Shown here in pieces: positions 43,793-52,488 of a stretch of 64,000 bases of DNA (positions within the stretch are counted from its first letter, which is position 1; every line of letters begins with the position of its first letter). The notes below the pieces were generated by a model, which saw nothing but the letters and a program-made list of their open reading frames with translations, ran no database searches and was not told the origin of the DNA. Source of the stretch: Leptospira vanthielii serovar Holland str. Waz Holland = ATCC 700522 (GTDB lineage Bacteria; Spirochaetota; Leptospiria; Leptospirales; Leptospiraceae). The stretch spans positions 1 to 64,000 of the forward strand of contig NZ_AOGY02000024.1 in the NCBI RefSeq assembly GCF_000332455.1. Direction: 5' to 3'. The position numbers and the translations under genes were made by a program.

Positions 43793-44548
43793 TCAAACTT
43801 TTGTTAGAATTTCGTACCCTTTGTCTGTGACAAGTACGGTATGTTCAAATTGGGCTGAGAGTTTTCCATCTTTAGTGCGAACAGTCCATTTGTCAGATCG
43901 ATCAAAATTCACTTCCCAAGTTCCCAAGTTGACCATGGGTTCGACTGTAAAAATCATTCCGGCTTCGATTTTCGCTAATTTGCGGGGAGAGCGGAAGTGA
44001 GGAACTTGTGGCTCTTCATGGAAATTACGTCCCACTCCGTGTCCCATTAGATCACGCACAATCCCGTAACCCATAGGAGTTAGAAAATCATCGATGGCGT
44101 TTCCGATATCATCGATCCGGTTGCCTGGTTTGATCTGTTCGATTCCGACCCACATGGCTTTTTCTGTATCGGCCACCAGTTTTTCGGCTTCGGGAGTAGT
44201 TTTTCCGCCTACGATAAAGGTTTTGGAGGTGTCGCCAATATATCCGTCCACAATGGGGGATACGTCCAAATTCACAATGTCTCCATCGACGAGTACATCT
44301 TCTTTTTTCGGAATTCCATGGCAAACTACGTGGTTGATCGAGGAACAAATGGATTTTGGAAACCCTTTGTATCCTAGAGGAGCGGACCTATGGCCGTTTT
44401 TTTTTGTAAAAGTTTCTGCTAGATCGTTCAGTTCTAAGGTGGTGACCCCGGCTTTGACAAAAGGTTCTAAATAGACGAGGAGTTCGGCGGCAAATTTTCC
44501 CGCCTTTCTCATCTTTTCAATTTCTGATTTGTTTTTAATGTAAATCAC
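43793..44548 (-). CDS. map: Methionine aminopeptidase type I
   Basis: The 251-residue enzyme has the five metal ligands in order: Asp in NLDVSPIVDG, Asp in GYIGDTSKTF, His in GHGVGRNFHEEP, Glu in FTVEPMV and Glu in SAQFEHTVLV. It removes the initiator Met from new proteins. The histone gene ends 3 bases before it, so both should share a transcript. Confidence 0.95.
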   Translation of the reverse strand: MIYIKNKSEIEKMRKAGKFAAELLVYLEPFVKAGVTTLELNDLAETFTKKNGHRSAPLGYKGFPKSICSSINHVVCHGIPKKEDVLVDGDIVNLDVSPIVDGYIGDTSKTFIVGGKTTPEAEKLVADTEKAMWVGIEQIKPGNRIDDIGNAIDDFLTPMGYGIVRDLMGHGVGRNFHEEPQVPHFRSPRKLAKIEAGMIFTVEPMVNLGTWEVNFDRSDKWTVRTKDGKLSAQFEHTVLVTDKGYEILTKV

Positions 44549-44551
44549 GGA

Positions 44552-44755
44552 TTAGAAATCTGTGGACCGAACCGTTGTTCTTTTGTTGGCAGAGGTTCTT
44601 TCCAAAGCTTTGTCGATGAGTCGGTAGATTTCTTCGTTGATTCCATCAATCGCATCGCCGGAAGTCATAAATCCCTTACTTTTAATATATGCTTTCACTT
44701 TAGAAGTGACAATTAGGGATTCCTTCGACGTTGTTTCTGTTTGTTCTTCGGACAT
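44552..44755 (-). CDS. Bacterial histone-fold protein (DUF1931/Bd0055-like)
   Basis: The 67-residue protein has a short acidic, Thr/Ser-rich tail and then a compact histone fold: SLIVTSKVKAYIKSKGF (first helix), SGDAIDGINEEIYRLIDKAL (long central helix) and a loop with NKRTTVRSTDF. The RTTV segment and the terminal Asp-Phe match the second DNA-binding loop and closing helix of archaeal and Bdellovibrio-type histones. Bacterial histones of this kind are nucleoid proteins in Bdellovibrio and Leptospira. The gene follows SpiroCoCo by 13 bases and precedes map by 3. DNA-binding mode (bending or end-on coating) cannot be told from sequence. Confidence 0.85.
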   Translation of the reverse strand: MSEEQTETTSKESLIVTSKVKAYIKSKGFMTSGDAIDGINEEIYRLIDKALERTSANKRTTVRSTDF

Positions 44756-44768
44756 GGATACCTCGGTT

Positions 44769-47700
44769 TTATTTCTTTCTAACTCCGAGGATGTTATCTA
44801 CGAGGGATTTTTCAATATTTAATTTTTCGCTGATTGCCTCAGAAGACCACTGGTAGTTGTCGTGGAGGCTCTGGATGGTGGCCCTTTTTCGATCCACCAA
44901 GGGATTTCCCGAAGTTTTTCGCTCGACTTTTCCTGCCGGGGTAGGGCTTTGCATAGCTCCCTGAACGATATCCAAGAATTCGGAGAGTTTTTCGAAGGTT
45001 TCGTCTGCTTCGCCGAGGAGAGATTCCAAATCGTCCTTGGTTTCCCTTGACGATTCCTTTAAGTCTTCCAAACGTTTTTGCAAGGTGAGGATTTGGCGGT
45101 GACGGTCAGAAAGATCACCTAGCAGCTCTTCAATTTTGTCAAATTTACGTTCTACAGAATCAATCTGTGCTTCTCGTTCCACAAGGAAGGAAGTGCGGTT
45201 TTCTGCAGTTCGGATGGTTTCTGTAAGTTCTTTTTCCCGAGCCTCCACCACTTCGATTTCGCGGTCGAGGATGTCGAGGCGGGACTGGAGTTCCCGTGCA
45301 TTGTGTTTTTGAGTTTCTAAGTTTTCGACCAAATGGAAAACAGAGTCTTGTGATTCCTGCAAAGAGGAAAGGAAGGATTCAATTTTTGATTGTTCGGTGG
45401 AGAGTTTAGTCACTCGGTTTTCAATAGAGCTAATTTCTGTTAGGCTCTCTTCGAAACCTTCCATAGTTTCCGAAACATGGACCAGGTTTGAGGCAAGAAT
45501 TTGCACTTGTTTGTCGATGTCTTCTGATTGGAACTGTGCTTCTTTTAAAGTTTCTAGTTCACTTGTTATTTCTTTTCTAAGTTCCACAAATTCAGAAATT
45601 GCAGATTGGTAGAGGTTTAGGTCAGGTCTGCCTTTTTCAAGGGCTCTTAGGGCCTCTGAGATTTCTTCCACAGCACGGTTTGATTCATCTGCAATTTGTT
45701 TGGCGGAAGCAAATAAGTCAGAATGTTCTTTTACCGTTTCTAGTTCACTGGAAAGAGTTACGATCTCGTCTTTTAGTGTTTCCATTTCTGATTGAAAACT
45801 AGAGAGAGTTTCTTCTTTGGTATCGTTTAGATCTTGTAAACCATTTCCAATTTCGTGTTTTAAATCTTGGAAACGCTCCAAACTTTCTTTCAAAAAATCT
45901 TGGCTTTCTTTTGCGATTTCTTTGAATGATTTTTCATAATCTCTTTGATAAGTTTCGATTTGTTTTTTGGATTCGTCTTTGGAACGTTTAATACTTTCTT
46001 CTAAGTTGCGGCGAACTGTACTTAGGTGGTTTGTGATTTTTTCTTCGAGTTGACCAAGTTGAATATTTCCTTTGTCCAGAAGTTTTGTCAATTGGTGAGA
46101 GATTTTAGAATCAATGGTTTCATTGAGTCTATCCATCTTCTCTTCTTGCAAATTAAAGAAAGATTCTCCCGATTCCTCTAAGTGTTTGAGGATTCGATCT
46201 ACTTCACTCCGAGCAAGTTTTGCTTCATCTTCCAAACGAGAAATACTTTCTTTGGTTTTAGATTCAGCCGCGATTTCCAAATTGGATTTAGCCTTTTGGA
46301 ATTGGTTTTGGAATTCACCGAGAAGGTCAGCTCCTTCCACGTGGATTTCTTTTAGGCGGTCTTGGAGTCTTTCAATGCTATAGTTTTGATCACCTCGCAT
46401 TTTTGCGAGTTCGTCTTCCCATTTGCTGACAAAGTCTTCCAGATGACTGTTGGCGATACGAATCTTTTCGGTTACAATTTCTTCGGATTCTTTGGCCTTT
46501 TCTTCTGCTGATTCTAAGATTTCGTGTGCGGACTCACGTAGCGCTGATTTTAACTCCTCTACGTATTCATCTACATCTTTGGTTTGTGCAGTGATGGATT
46601 CGCTTAAGTCTTTCACCTGCGACTGGACTGTCTCCAAATCCGATTCCATCTCAGACTTTTGGAGTTTAAAATCAGAATTCATTCTTTCTTCGAGTTCTTT
46701 TCGGAGTTCAAATAAAGAGGTTTTGATGACAGTTTCTTGGTTAGAACGAACGGAATCCAACTCGCGATCAAAGTCTTTCAATTCTTGGAGGGCACTTTTT
46801 TTCAAAGAACTTGCTTCTTCTTTTAGATCTTCCGAAATGCGGTGGAATTCTTCAGAGAAGGCTTCAATTTCACGAATGAGTTCTTGTTTGCGGATGTCCG
46901 CTTGTCTGAGGAGTTTGTTTTCCGCTTCCAAATATTTTTCTTGGAATTGGATGATGGTTTGGTTGATTCCATCAGCTTGCCTTCTTGTTTCATTGATGAT
47001 GTCATCTCGTTTGGATAGCGTTTCCAAAGAGAGATCTTCAATTTCACGTTTGATGGCGTCTGTTTCCTGACTAAGACCTTTCATAAAAGAATCTTTGGTA
47101 TGAGTGACTTGGTCAAAGATGGAATCAAAACGTTCTTGGATTTTTTTATCGAGTAGGTTTACTTTCTCGTCTAGTTTGCCAGAAGCACGTTGGTATTTTT
47201 CTTCCAACCTTTCATCAAACTTATCTACTTTGTCAGAAAGAAGAGAAGATGTGTCTTCGAATTTTGTTAGACGAACGTCCAAATCACCTTGTGCATATTT
47301 CATGGACTCAAGTAATAAATCCATTTCTTTGCGAGCATGGTCTAGGCGGCCTGCGGTTTCACCTACCATCACATCGGCATGAGACAAAAGTTTTTCTCGG
47401 GCAGTCTCCGCAATTTTGGATAATGAATTATCTAGAAAATCTGATTTGGTTTCGAGTAGGCTTTCTAATTCTACCATCTTATGTGCAACAGATTGTAATA
47501 TTTCATCACTTCGGAGATTCAGTTTGTTTTGGAATGTATCCAACATAGAGATGGATTCGTTGTGAAGAGATTCCATATCTTCAGAAACTTCATGTAACTC
47601 CCGTTTGTGGGTGTTAATTTGAGAGAGTCCTTCTTCCATGTATTGTTTTTCACGGCGGACTTGATTACTCAAATCTTGGATTTGTTCCATCTCTCCCGAT

Positions 47701-47999
47701 AGAGAAGAGAGGTAGTCTTTACTTGCACGGATTTTTTCGAATAGGTCACGGGATTCGGAACTTAATTGTTGGATGTCTTCGGCAACTTTGCGGGATTGTT
47801 TGACGGTGATGTCTAGGTCGATTCCGGCATCTTTCACCAATTGGATTTTTTGGAGAGCAACACCTTGGATTTCGTCGGTCAATTTTGACGCATAACGTTT
47901 CAGTTGGGACAGTTTGGTGTTGGACTTGTCCAAACGACGAAGCCCAATCGTCACGGCAACACTGGCCAAAAAAGGCAATAAAAAGACTTCTAATCCCAT
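44769..47999 (-). CDS. SpiroCoCo-type giant coiled-coil protein
   Basis: The 1,076-residue protein has an N-terminal membrane helix (GLEVFLLPFLASVAVTIGL) and then nearly 1,000 residues of coiled coil, dominated by Glu, Lys, Leu, Ser and Asp with regular heptads. The last 45 residues (NPLVDRKRATIQSLHDNYQW...LVDNILGVRKK) are not coiled coil and look like a small helix-turn-helix. SpiroCoCo proteins are conserved in spirochaetes and thought to be structural. A membrane-anchored rod over 100 nm long with a possible DNA- or protein-binding tip is a reasonable model. It heads the SpiroCoCo-histone-map set. Confidence 0.88.
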   Translation of the reverse strand: MGLEVFLLPFLASVAVTIGLRRLDKSNTKLSQLKRYASKLTDEIQGVALQKIQLVKDAGIDLDITVKQSRKVAEDIQQLSSESRDLFEKIRASKDYLSSLSGEMEQIQDLSNQVRREKQYMEEGLSQINTHKRELHEVSEDMESLHNESISMLDTFQNKLNLRSDEILQSVAHKMVELESLLETKSDFLDNSLSKIAETAREKLLSHADVMVGETAGRLDHARKEMDLLLESMKYAQGDLDVRLTKFEDTSSLLSDKVDKFDERLEEKYQRASGKLDEKVNLLDKKIQERFDSIFDQVTHTKDSFMKGLSQETDAIKREIEDLSLETLSKRDDIINETRRQADGINQTIIQFQEKYLEAENKLLRQADIRKQELIREIEAFSEEFHRISEDLKEEASSLKKSALQELKDFDRELDSVRSNQETVIKTSLFELRKELEERMNSDFKLQKSEMESDLETVQSQVKDLSESITAQTKDVDEYVEELKSALRESAHEILESAEEKAKESEEIVTEKIRIANSHLEDFVSKWEDELAKMRGDQNYSIERLQDRLKEIHVEGADLLGEFQNQFQKAKSNLEIAAESKTKESISRLEDEAKLARSEVDRILKHLEESGESFFNLQEEKMDRLNETIDSKISHQLTKLLDKGNIQLGQLEEKITNHLSTVRRNLEESIKRSKDESKKQIETYQRDYEKSFKEIAKESQDFLKESLERFQDLKHEIGNGLQDLNDTKEETLSSFQSEMETLKDEIVTLSSELETVKEHSDLFASAKQIADESNRAVEEISEALRALEKGRPDLNLYQSAISEFVELRKEITSELETLKEAQFQSEDIDKQVQILASNLVHVSETMEGFEESLTEISSIENRVTKLSTEQSKIESFLSSLQESQDSVFHLVENLETQKHNARELQSRLDILDREIEVVEAREKELTETIRTAENRTSFLVEREAQIDSVERKFDKIEELLGDLSDRHRQILTLQKRLEDLKESSRETKDDLESLLGEADETFEKLSEFLDIVQGAMQSPTPAGKVERKTSGNPLVDRKRATIQSLHDNYQWSSEAISEKLNIEKSLVDNILGVRKK

Positions 48000-48082
48000 T
48001 TTCTCAAAGATCCAATAATAGTATTATGTCGCATGAAGATGGTTGAAGAAAACCAGGCGGAGATTTTTTCCGCAAGCCTTTT

Positions 48083-48718
48083 TTAATTCAGTGAGAATTC
48101 ACGGATTTGGATCCAAAATCGGGTGAAAATCTTCGCTTCTTCTGCCTCTAAAATAGCTAATCTTTCTTTAGCCCCCGGATCCAGGCGGAACATTTCCGCA
48201 CTCATATCCGAAAGGTGGCCTTCTTCTTCTAAAATCAGGTTGGTTAGGCGGATGGGGGAACCAGTTTTGTCCAGAATCTCGTCGTACGCTGCATAGACGA
48301 CCATGGCTCGTTTTTCAATCACCGTAGTGGTGTACAAATAAGCAAGGTAGGTAAATTGTTTTGGGTCGGGGAAAACTTTCTTTAGGTTTCGGCGTACCAA
48401 TGTGTCCAGTTTTGCGAAATAAATTCTTGCCGCTGTTCCCCGGACGAGTGCGGAGTTTTGGTATCCCGATTGGAAACTGGGTTTTATGGTACGGGCTGCT
48501 TTTTTAAAGAAGAAGGCATGCCTTGCTTCTTCGGTGGCATGTTTCAAAATCATTTCCGAAGTTTCTTCACTGGATTGAGTGAGAAGAATTTTTCTCGAAC
48601 CCAAATGTTCTAAGAGAGAAAGTGTATTCAACCAAAGAGCATGGTTTGTTTCATTGGCAACGATATCGGAGAGAACTTTTGGAATGGAATCATTCGAAAG
48701 TAAAGTAGCAGAACCCAT
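48083..48718 (-). CDS. Ferritin-like di-iron protein
   Basis: The 211-residue all-helical protein has the carboxylate-bridged di-iron pattern: Glu in VANETNHALW, EEARHA in helix 2, Glu in TVIEKRAMV and EEEGH in helix 4. It has no signal peptide. Family members include rubrerythrin-like and oxygenase-like enzymes, and the substrate cannot be told. It is the last gene of a run with the HATPase and acyltransferase genes. Confidence 0.75.
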   Translation of the reverse strand: MGSATLLSNDSIPKVLSDIVANETNHALWLNTLSLLEHLGSRKILLTQSSEETSEMILKHATEEARHAFFFKKAARTIKPSFQSGYQNSALVRGTAARIYFAKLDTLVRRNLKKVFPDPKQFTYLAYLYTTTVIEKRAMVVYAAYDEILDKTGSPIRLTNLILEEEGHLSDMSAEMFRLDPGAKERLAILEAEEAKIFTRFWIQIREFSLN

Positions 48719-48749
48719 AAATCCAAAATCTGAGAGATTGTTCTCTCGG

Positions 48750-49397
48750 CTAGTCTTTCTTCAGTGGAATGGTGAGTTGGGCAATGGTTTCCCCATCTTC
48801 ATGGTAGATACGAAATTGGTCTGTCGGCAGACCTTCTCCTTTGAGTAGAATGACACAAAGGGCAATTCCAATTCCTTCTCCTTCTGAATTGTCTCCTCTT
48901 TCGATATAGTATTCCATGATGTCGTTATAGTTTTGCGCATGCAGTAGGGAGTTTCGAATTTTTTGCATCTCGCCGCGTACGAGGGTTGTATTGTTTCTGA
49001 CATCAAACTTAATTTGGTTTTGATTGTGTTCGATTTTGACATGAACATAGAGTTTTTTTTCTCGTGCTAATGGTTCAAATGAATTCCCCCGGCCAGATAG
49101 GATGAGACTTTTGTACATCCTAACACCTAACTCATAGTCGGCGGGAGAGTGGATGTCTAGTTGGTTTTCCAAAAAGAACAATCTTTTGAAATTGGCTTTG
49201 AAGCCATTGAGGATTAGGTCTTTCACGATGGTGAAAAGAATGGCGGATAAGTCAGAGATCCCATATTTTTCTGTAAGTGCATCCAGTATGATTACCAAGT
49301 TCTCATCCAATACTTTGGATGCACCATAGATTGCCATTTCTATGGGTTGGGATCGGCCTACCCAATCCTTTACTTGTTCTGGACGAAACGGTTCCAT
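48750..49397 (-). CDS. HATPase-fold protein (histidine-kinase-like ATPase), possible anti-sigma kinase
   Basis: The 215-residue protein has an N box region (FTIVKDLILNGFKANFKRLFF), a strand VRNNTTLVRGEM and a glycine box SEGEGIGIALCVILL, typical of GHKL ATPases. No dimerisation helix or acceptor His is seen, which fits an RsbW/SpoIIAB-like Ser/Thr kinase better than a sensor. Its start overlaps the acyltransferase stop by one base. STAS and SpoIIE proteins elsewhere in the window would suit such a kinase. Confidence 0.7.
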   Translation of the reverse strand: MEPFRPEQVKDWVGRSQPIEMAIYGASKVLDENLVIILDALTEKYGISDLSAILFTIVKDLILNGFKANFKRLFFLENQLDIHSPADYELGVRMYKSLILSGRGNSFEPLAREKKLYVHVKIEHNQNQIKFDVRNNTTLVRGEMQKIRNSLLHAQNYNDIMEYYIERGDNSEGEGIGIALCVILLKGEGLPTDQFRIYHEDGETIAQLTIPLKKD

Positions 49398-50653
49398 TAA
49401 AAAATATATTGGCTCGGAAACAAGGGATTGGATTTGGATTTTTCTTCCACAAGCATTGTTTGTAACTCTTTTCTTAGACGTTCTGTAATGGAATCTAGCG
49501 TTTTCTTTTTGTCCTCTTTATAAGAACTTAAATACTCATTGATCGTAAATGGTGTTCCGAATCTAACGACTGCTTTGTGTGGCCGTGCTCTAAATTCCCC
49601 AAAAAGTTCGTTTTCATAACGATATAAAAACTCATACAATCGTTCCGCACTCGGTAGTTCTTTGATATAGGCGGTTTGGATGGTGATAAAGTCGTAGGCT
49701 TTGGTTGCCGCTTTTCTTGCCCAGGTTGCCATCTCAAGGCTTGGCAGTTCGCCATTCGGATCGGGCATTCCCACAGAAACCATTTCAAGGACACTCAAGA
49801 TCCTTCTTAATTTTTCTATCGCATTGGCGTCAGCATCCCATTTAGGAATGTTGGCTTTTCTTGCAATGTTGTCGAGCATGGCATGACGCATTCGTCCGAG
49901 CCTATAATCAAAGTCATCGACTCTTCCCTCTTCGACAGGAACTCCATATTCTTTTTCCTCTCTTTCAATCATTCGTTTCCCCACAGATAAAAATCTATGG
50001 ACAATATCTTTTCCGGTTTTTTCTATCCCTAACTTTTGTTCCATTTTGGTTATGGTTTGGTCGATGTCTTTTTGCATGGAATCGATAGAACCGGTCATTC
50101 TGTACTTAACGAAAGTAGGTAAAATCCAAATTTTTGCTTCTGGATCTTTTTTTAGTGCATCATCCAAACCCCAAAAACCTAACTGGGCCACTCCCGGTTG
50201 GAAGGGAAGTAAGGTATCGTTCATTCCACTTGTGGGTTCTCCTTCTGGAAAAAGGGCAAGTTTTCCCCCTTTGGAAGCCAGAATTTCTCTAGATGCTTTC
50301 AGGGATTCTCTGTCGGGTGCACCAGCTAACACTGAAAAGGCTCCGATGGATTGGATAAAATCACCAACAAATCCATAGGCCCATTCGAATACTTCTCTTG
50401 CCGCCATATAATGAAAACGAGAACCCATAAGATTGGCCGCATGGTAAGCAACCCCGGGTTCTTTAGTGGTAGGGTGATTAGAGATATAAAGGAGTCGTTC
50501 TTTTTGAAAGGATTTTAATGTTTTTTGGTCGGTACTTGATATCTCGATGGATTCCAGATTGTGGAGCATTTTATTGAGAACGGGAAGGGTCATATCCGTA
50601 AACCATAAAGCCGGGAGATTGAACTTTGCAGGGATAAAGGATTTGATTGACAT
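49397..50653 (-). CDS. PlsC-like phospholipid acyltransferase
   Basis: The 418-residue protein has the acyltransferase block I as ISNHPTTKEP, where the usual Asp of the NHx4D motif is Glu. The second motif is ALFPEGEPTSG. Longer than usual PlsC proteins, it has a C-terminal extension with a helical region and FGTPFTINEYL near the end. It probably acylates lysophospholipids or a glycolipid at the membrane. Substrate unknown. Confidence 0.8.
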   Translation of the reverse strand: MSIKSFIPAKFNLPALWFTDMTLPVLNKMLHNLESIEISSTDQKTLKSFQKERLLYISNHPTTKEPGVAYHAANLMGSRFHYMAAREVFEWAYGFVGDFIQSIGAFSVLAGAPDRESLKASREILASKGGKLALFPEGEPTSGMNDTLLPFQPGVAQLGFWGLDDALKKDPEAKIWILPTFVKYRMTGSIDSMQKDIDQTITKMEQKLGIEKTGKDIVHRFLSVGKRMIEREEKEYGVPVEEGRVDDFDYRLGRMRHAMLDNIARKANIPKWDADANAIEKLRRILSVLEMVSVGMPDPNGELPSLEMATWARKAATKAYDFITIQTAYIKELPSAERLYEFLYRYENELFGEFRARPHKAVVRFGTPFTINEYLSSYKEDKKKTLDSITERLRKELQTMLVEEKSKSNPLFPSQYIF

Positions 50654-50700
50654 AGGACGAATGCTAACAACTTAATCAAAGGAAGCAAGTACGAATTCAC

Positions 50701-51462
50701 ATGGCACTTATAGAAGAACTCAACCAACAAGGCAATTTTCTCTTCCGATGGCGCTCCTACATTCCAGGAGTCATTTTGTTCCTTTCCCTACTGTATCTAC
50801 CGTATGTCCCTTATTTTCAAGGTAACTATAACTCCAATTTATATTGGCTTTGTGGTGCATTTTTTGTAAGTTTTGCGGGACTTTTTATTAGATGTTTTAC
50901 GATCGGATACACACCTAAAAACACTTCAGGTAGAAATACAAAACAACAAGTGGCAGATGTAGTAAACCAATCAGGGATTTACTCTTTGGTAAGGCATCCT
51001 CTTTATGTAGGGAATTTTCTGATGTATCTTGGCCCAGTTTTTATCCTACGGGATTTTGCTTTTGCACTCGTTTACATCATGTTCTTTTATCTATATTACG
51101 AAAGAATTATCTTCGCTGAAGAATACTTCCTTCGTGGAAAATTTGCAAAAGGGTATTTGGAATGGGCGGACAAAACTCCTGCTTTTATTCCAAGGCTTTC
51201 CGGTTATATAAAACCCAAATTAGGTTTTTCTTTCCGCAATATCTGGAAACGAGAATACCCAAGTTTATTTGGAATCATCGTTGTGTTTACTGTTTTTGAT
51301 CTAATCCAAGTTTACTACCAAGAACCGACACTCCGTGCGTTGGACATCACTGGAATTTGGAAACCTTTCCATACTTGGTTTTTTGGATTTGGTTTAATCT
51401 TTTATGTAGTCACTCGTCTCATTGTAAAGACCACCAAACTTCTAGAAGTCGAAGGTAGATAA
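50701..51462 (+). CDS. lmtA: ICMT-like lipid methyltransferase, probably LmtA
   Basis: The 253-residue polytopic protein has about five membrane helices and the isoprenylcysteine-methyltransferase family motif GIYSLVRHPLYVGNFLMYLG, followed by EERI-like EYFLRGKFAKGYLEW. In Leptospira interrogans the ICMT-like LmtA methylates the 1-phosphate of lipid A; length and topology suit that role. It is divergent from the acyltransferase gene by 47 bases. Identity with LmtA is inferred, not proven. Confidence 0.65.
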   Translation: MALIEELNQQGNFLFRWRSYIPGVILFLSLLYLPYVPYFQGNYNSNLYWLCGAFFVSFAGLFIRCFTIGYTPKNTSGRNTKQQVADVVNQSGIYSLVRHPLYVGNFLMYLGPVFILRDFAFALVYIMFFYLYYERIIFAEEYFLRGKFAKGYLEWADKTPAFIPRLSGYIKPKLGFSFRNIWKREYPSLFGIIVVFTVFDLIQVYYQEPTLRALDITGIWKPFHTWFFGFGLIFYVVTRLIVKTTKLLEVEGR

Positions 51463-51468
51463 ACCTTT

Positions 51469-51732
51469 ATGAGTCGGTTGTCCAATGGTTGGAAGATTCC
51501 TGAGTCTCTTGACGACAAAAAAGAACTTATGGAATCTTACCAAAAAACGGTAGAGAGTATGGAGGCGGAAAATCCGCTTACCATCTTTCGGGAACATATG
51601 GACAATGGACTTTTGTTTAAAGCAGGACTTCAAGATGCCACAAACCAACTCACAACATTCGCCAATTTGTATATGAGTATCATCGAACTAAAAGCAGAAA
51701 TCCAAAAACAAACCAAGAACAATGTGACTTGA
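51469..51732 (+). CDS. Small helical protein of unknown function
   Basis: The 87-residue product starts 6 bases after the lmtA stop and is likely cotranscribed. It is helical, with no signal or membrane segment, and contains ESMEAENPLTIFREHMDNGLLFKAGL. I do not recognise a family. Confidence 0.6.
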   Translation: MSRLSNGWKIPESLDDKKELMESYQKTVESMEAENPLTIFREHMDNGLLFKAGLQDATNQLTTFANLYMSIIELKAEIQKQTKNNVT

Positions 51733-51832
51733 GTCCTTGTTTGCCGGAGAAACCTTCACTGGTAGATTCCCAAACAAATCCGTCTTTTTTTAACACTAGC
51801 AAACAAGAAACAAATTACTTACCAAAGACTGG

Positions 51833-52414
51833 TTACTGTATTTCTTTAAGTTCTACTTCAGAAAAACAACCTTCTGTGGAAAGAATTTTGAATTCTGATG
51901 TTAGGATATGGATATTTTTTGGATAGTTTGTTTCTTTTTGAAATTTGGGAAGTTTGGATAGGGGAATTGAAACTTCAGATTTATTTTTTTCTTCAAATCG
52001 GTAAACAAATGTTAGTTCGTCTTTAGGCATTCGCAGCTCTTTATCTACGTTGATACTTTCCCGTAATAAAAATCGCATTTGGAATGCAGGTAGTTTTTCA
52101 CCGGGACAAGCAAAAACAATCAGGTTTTGAAACTGGCGAGGTAAAAATTGGGTTCCATCCCAAAAATGTGACAATTTCATTTCTAAGAAAAAATCAAAAT
52201 CTTCTTTAGCGTTTTGTTTCTTTCTCCAGACAGTATCTTTATCTTTGTCTAATAAAAGATGAAGTCCACCAGATCCGGTAACATCTTCGATTCGAAACGG
52301 TGGGTTTTCTTTGTATTGGTTTATACTTTTTTTTGTACCGGAAAATAGATAATAGTTCCCGAAGAGAACAAGAGAAATGGCGAAGAGAATGGGAAGGACA
52401 ATTACAGGTCTCAT
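51833..52414 (-). CDS. Membrane-anchored protein of unknown function
   Basis: The 193-residue product has an N-terminal hydrophobic segment (MRPVIVLPILFAISLVLFG). The rest is beta-rich with a TVWRKKQ...FFLEMKLSHFWDGTQF stretch and two Cys (FACPGEK and TEGCFSE) near 105 and 185. The repeated DKDKDTVW wording resembles the discoidin-like domain of sugar-binding proteins, but only weakly. It is divergent from the epimerase gene. Confidence 0.6.
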   Translation of the reverse strand: MRPVIVLPILFAISLVLFGNYYLFSGTKKSINQYKENPPFRIEDVTGSGGLHLLLDKDKDTVWRKKQNAKEDFDFFLEMKLSHFWDGTQFLPRQFQNLIVFACPGEKLPAFQMRFLLRESINVDKELRMPKDELTFVYRFEEKNKSEVSIPLSKLPKFQKETNYPKNIHILTSEFKILSTEGCFSEVELKEIQ

Positions 52415-52488
52415 ATGAAAGAAAAATTTATGTTTACCAACAAAATGGGCTACTTCTTTTTTTATGAATCGATTCGAAAGGAGCTCAG

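Noticed and set aside
44862..47548. Several open frames on the plus strand opposite the SpiroCoCo gene, one over 200 codons
   Set aside because: They are Ser/Leu/Phe-rich antisense shadows of a Glu/Lys/Leu-rich coiled coil and have no ribosome sites or recognisable domains.
51733..51832. Possible terminator with a T run near 51785
   Set aside because: The only stem found is GTTTG/CAAAC around a long loop; too weak to call.
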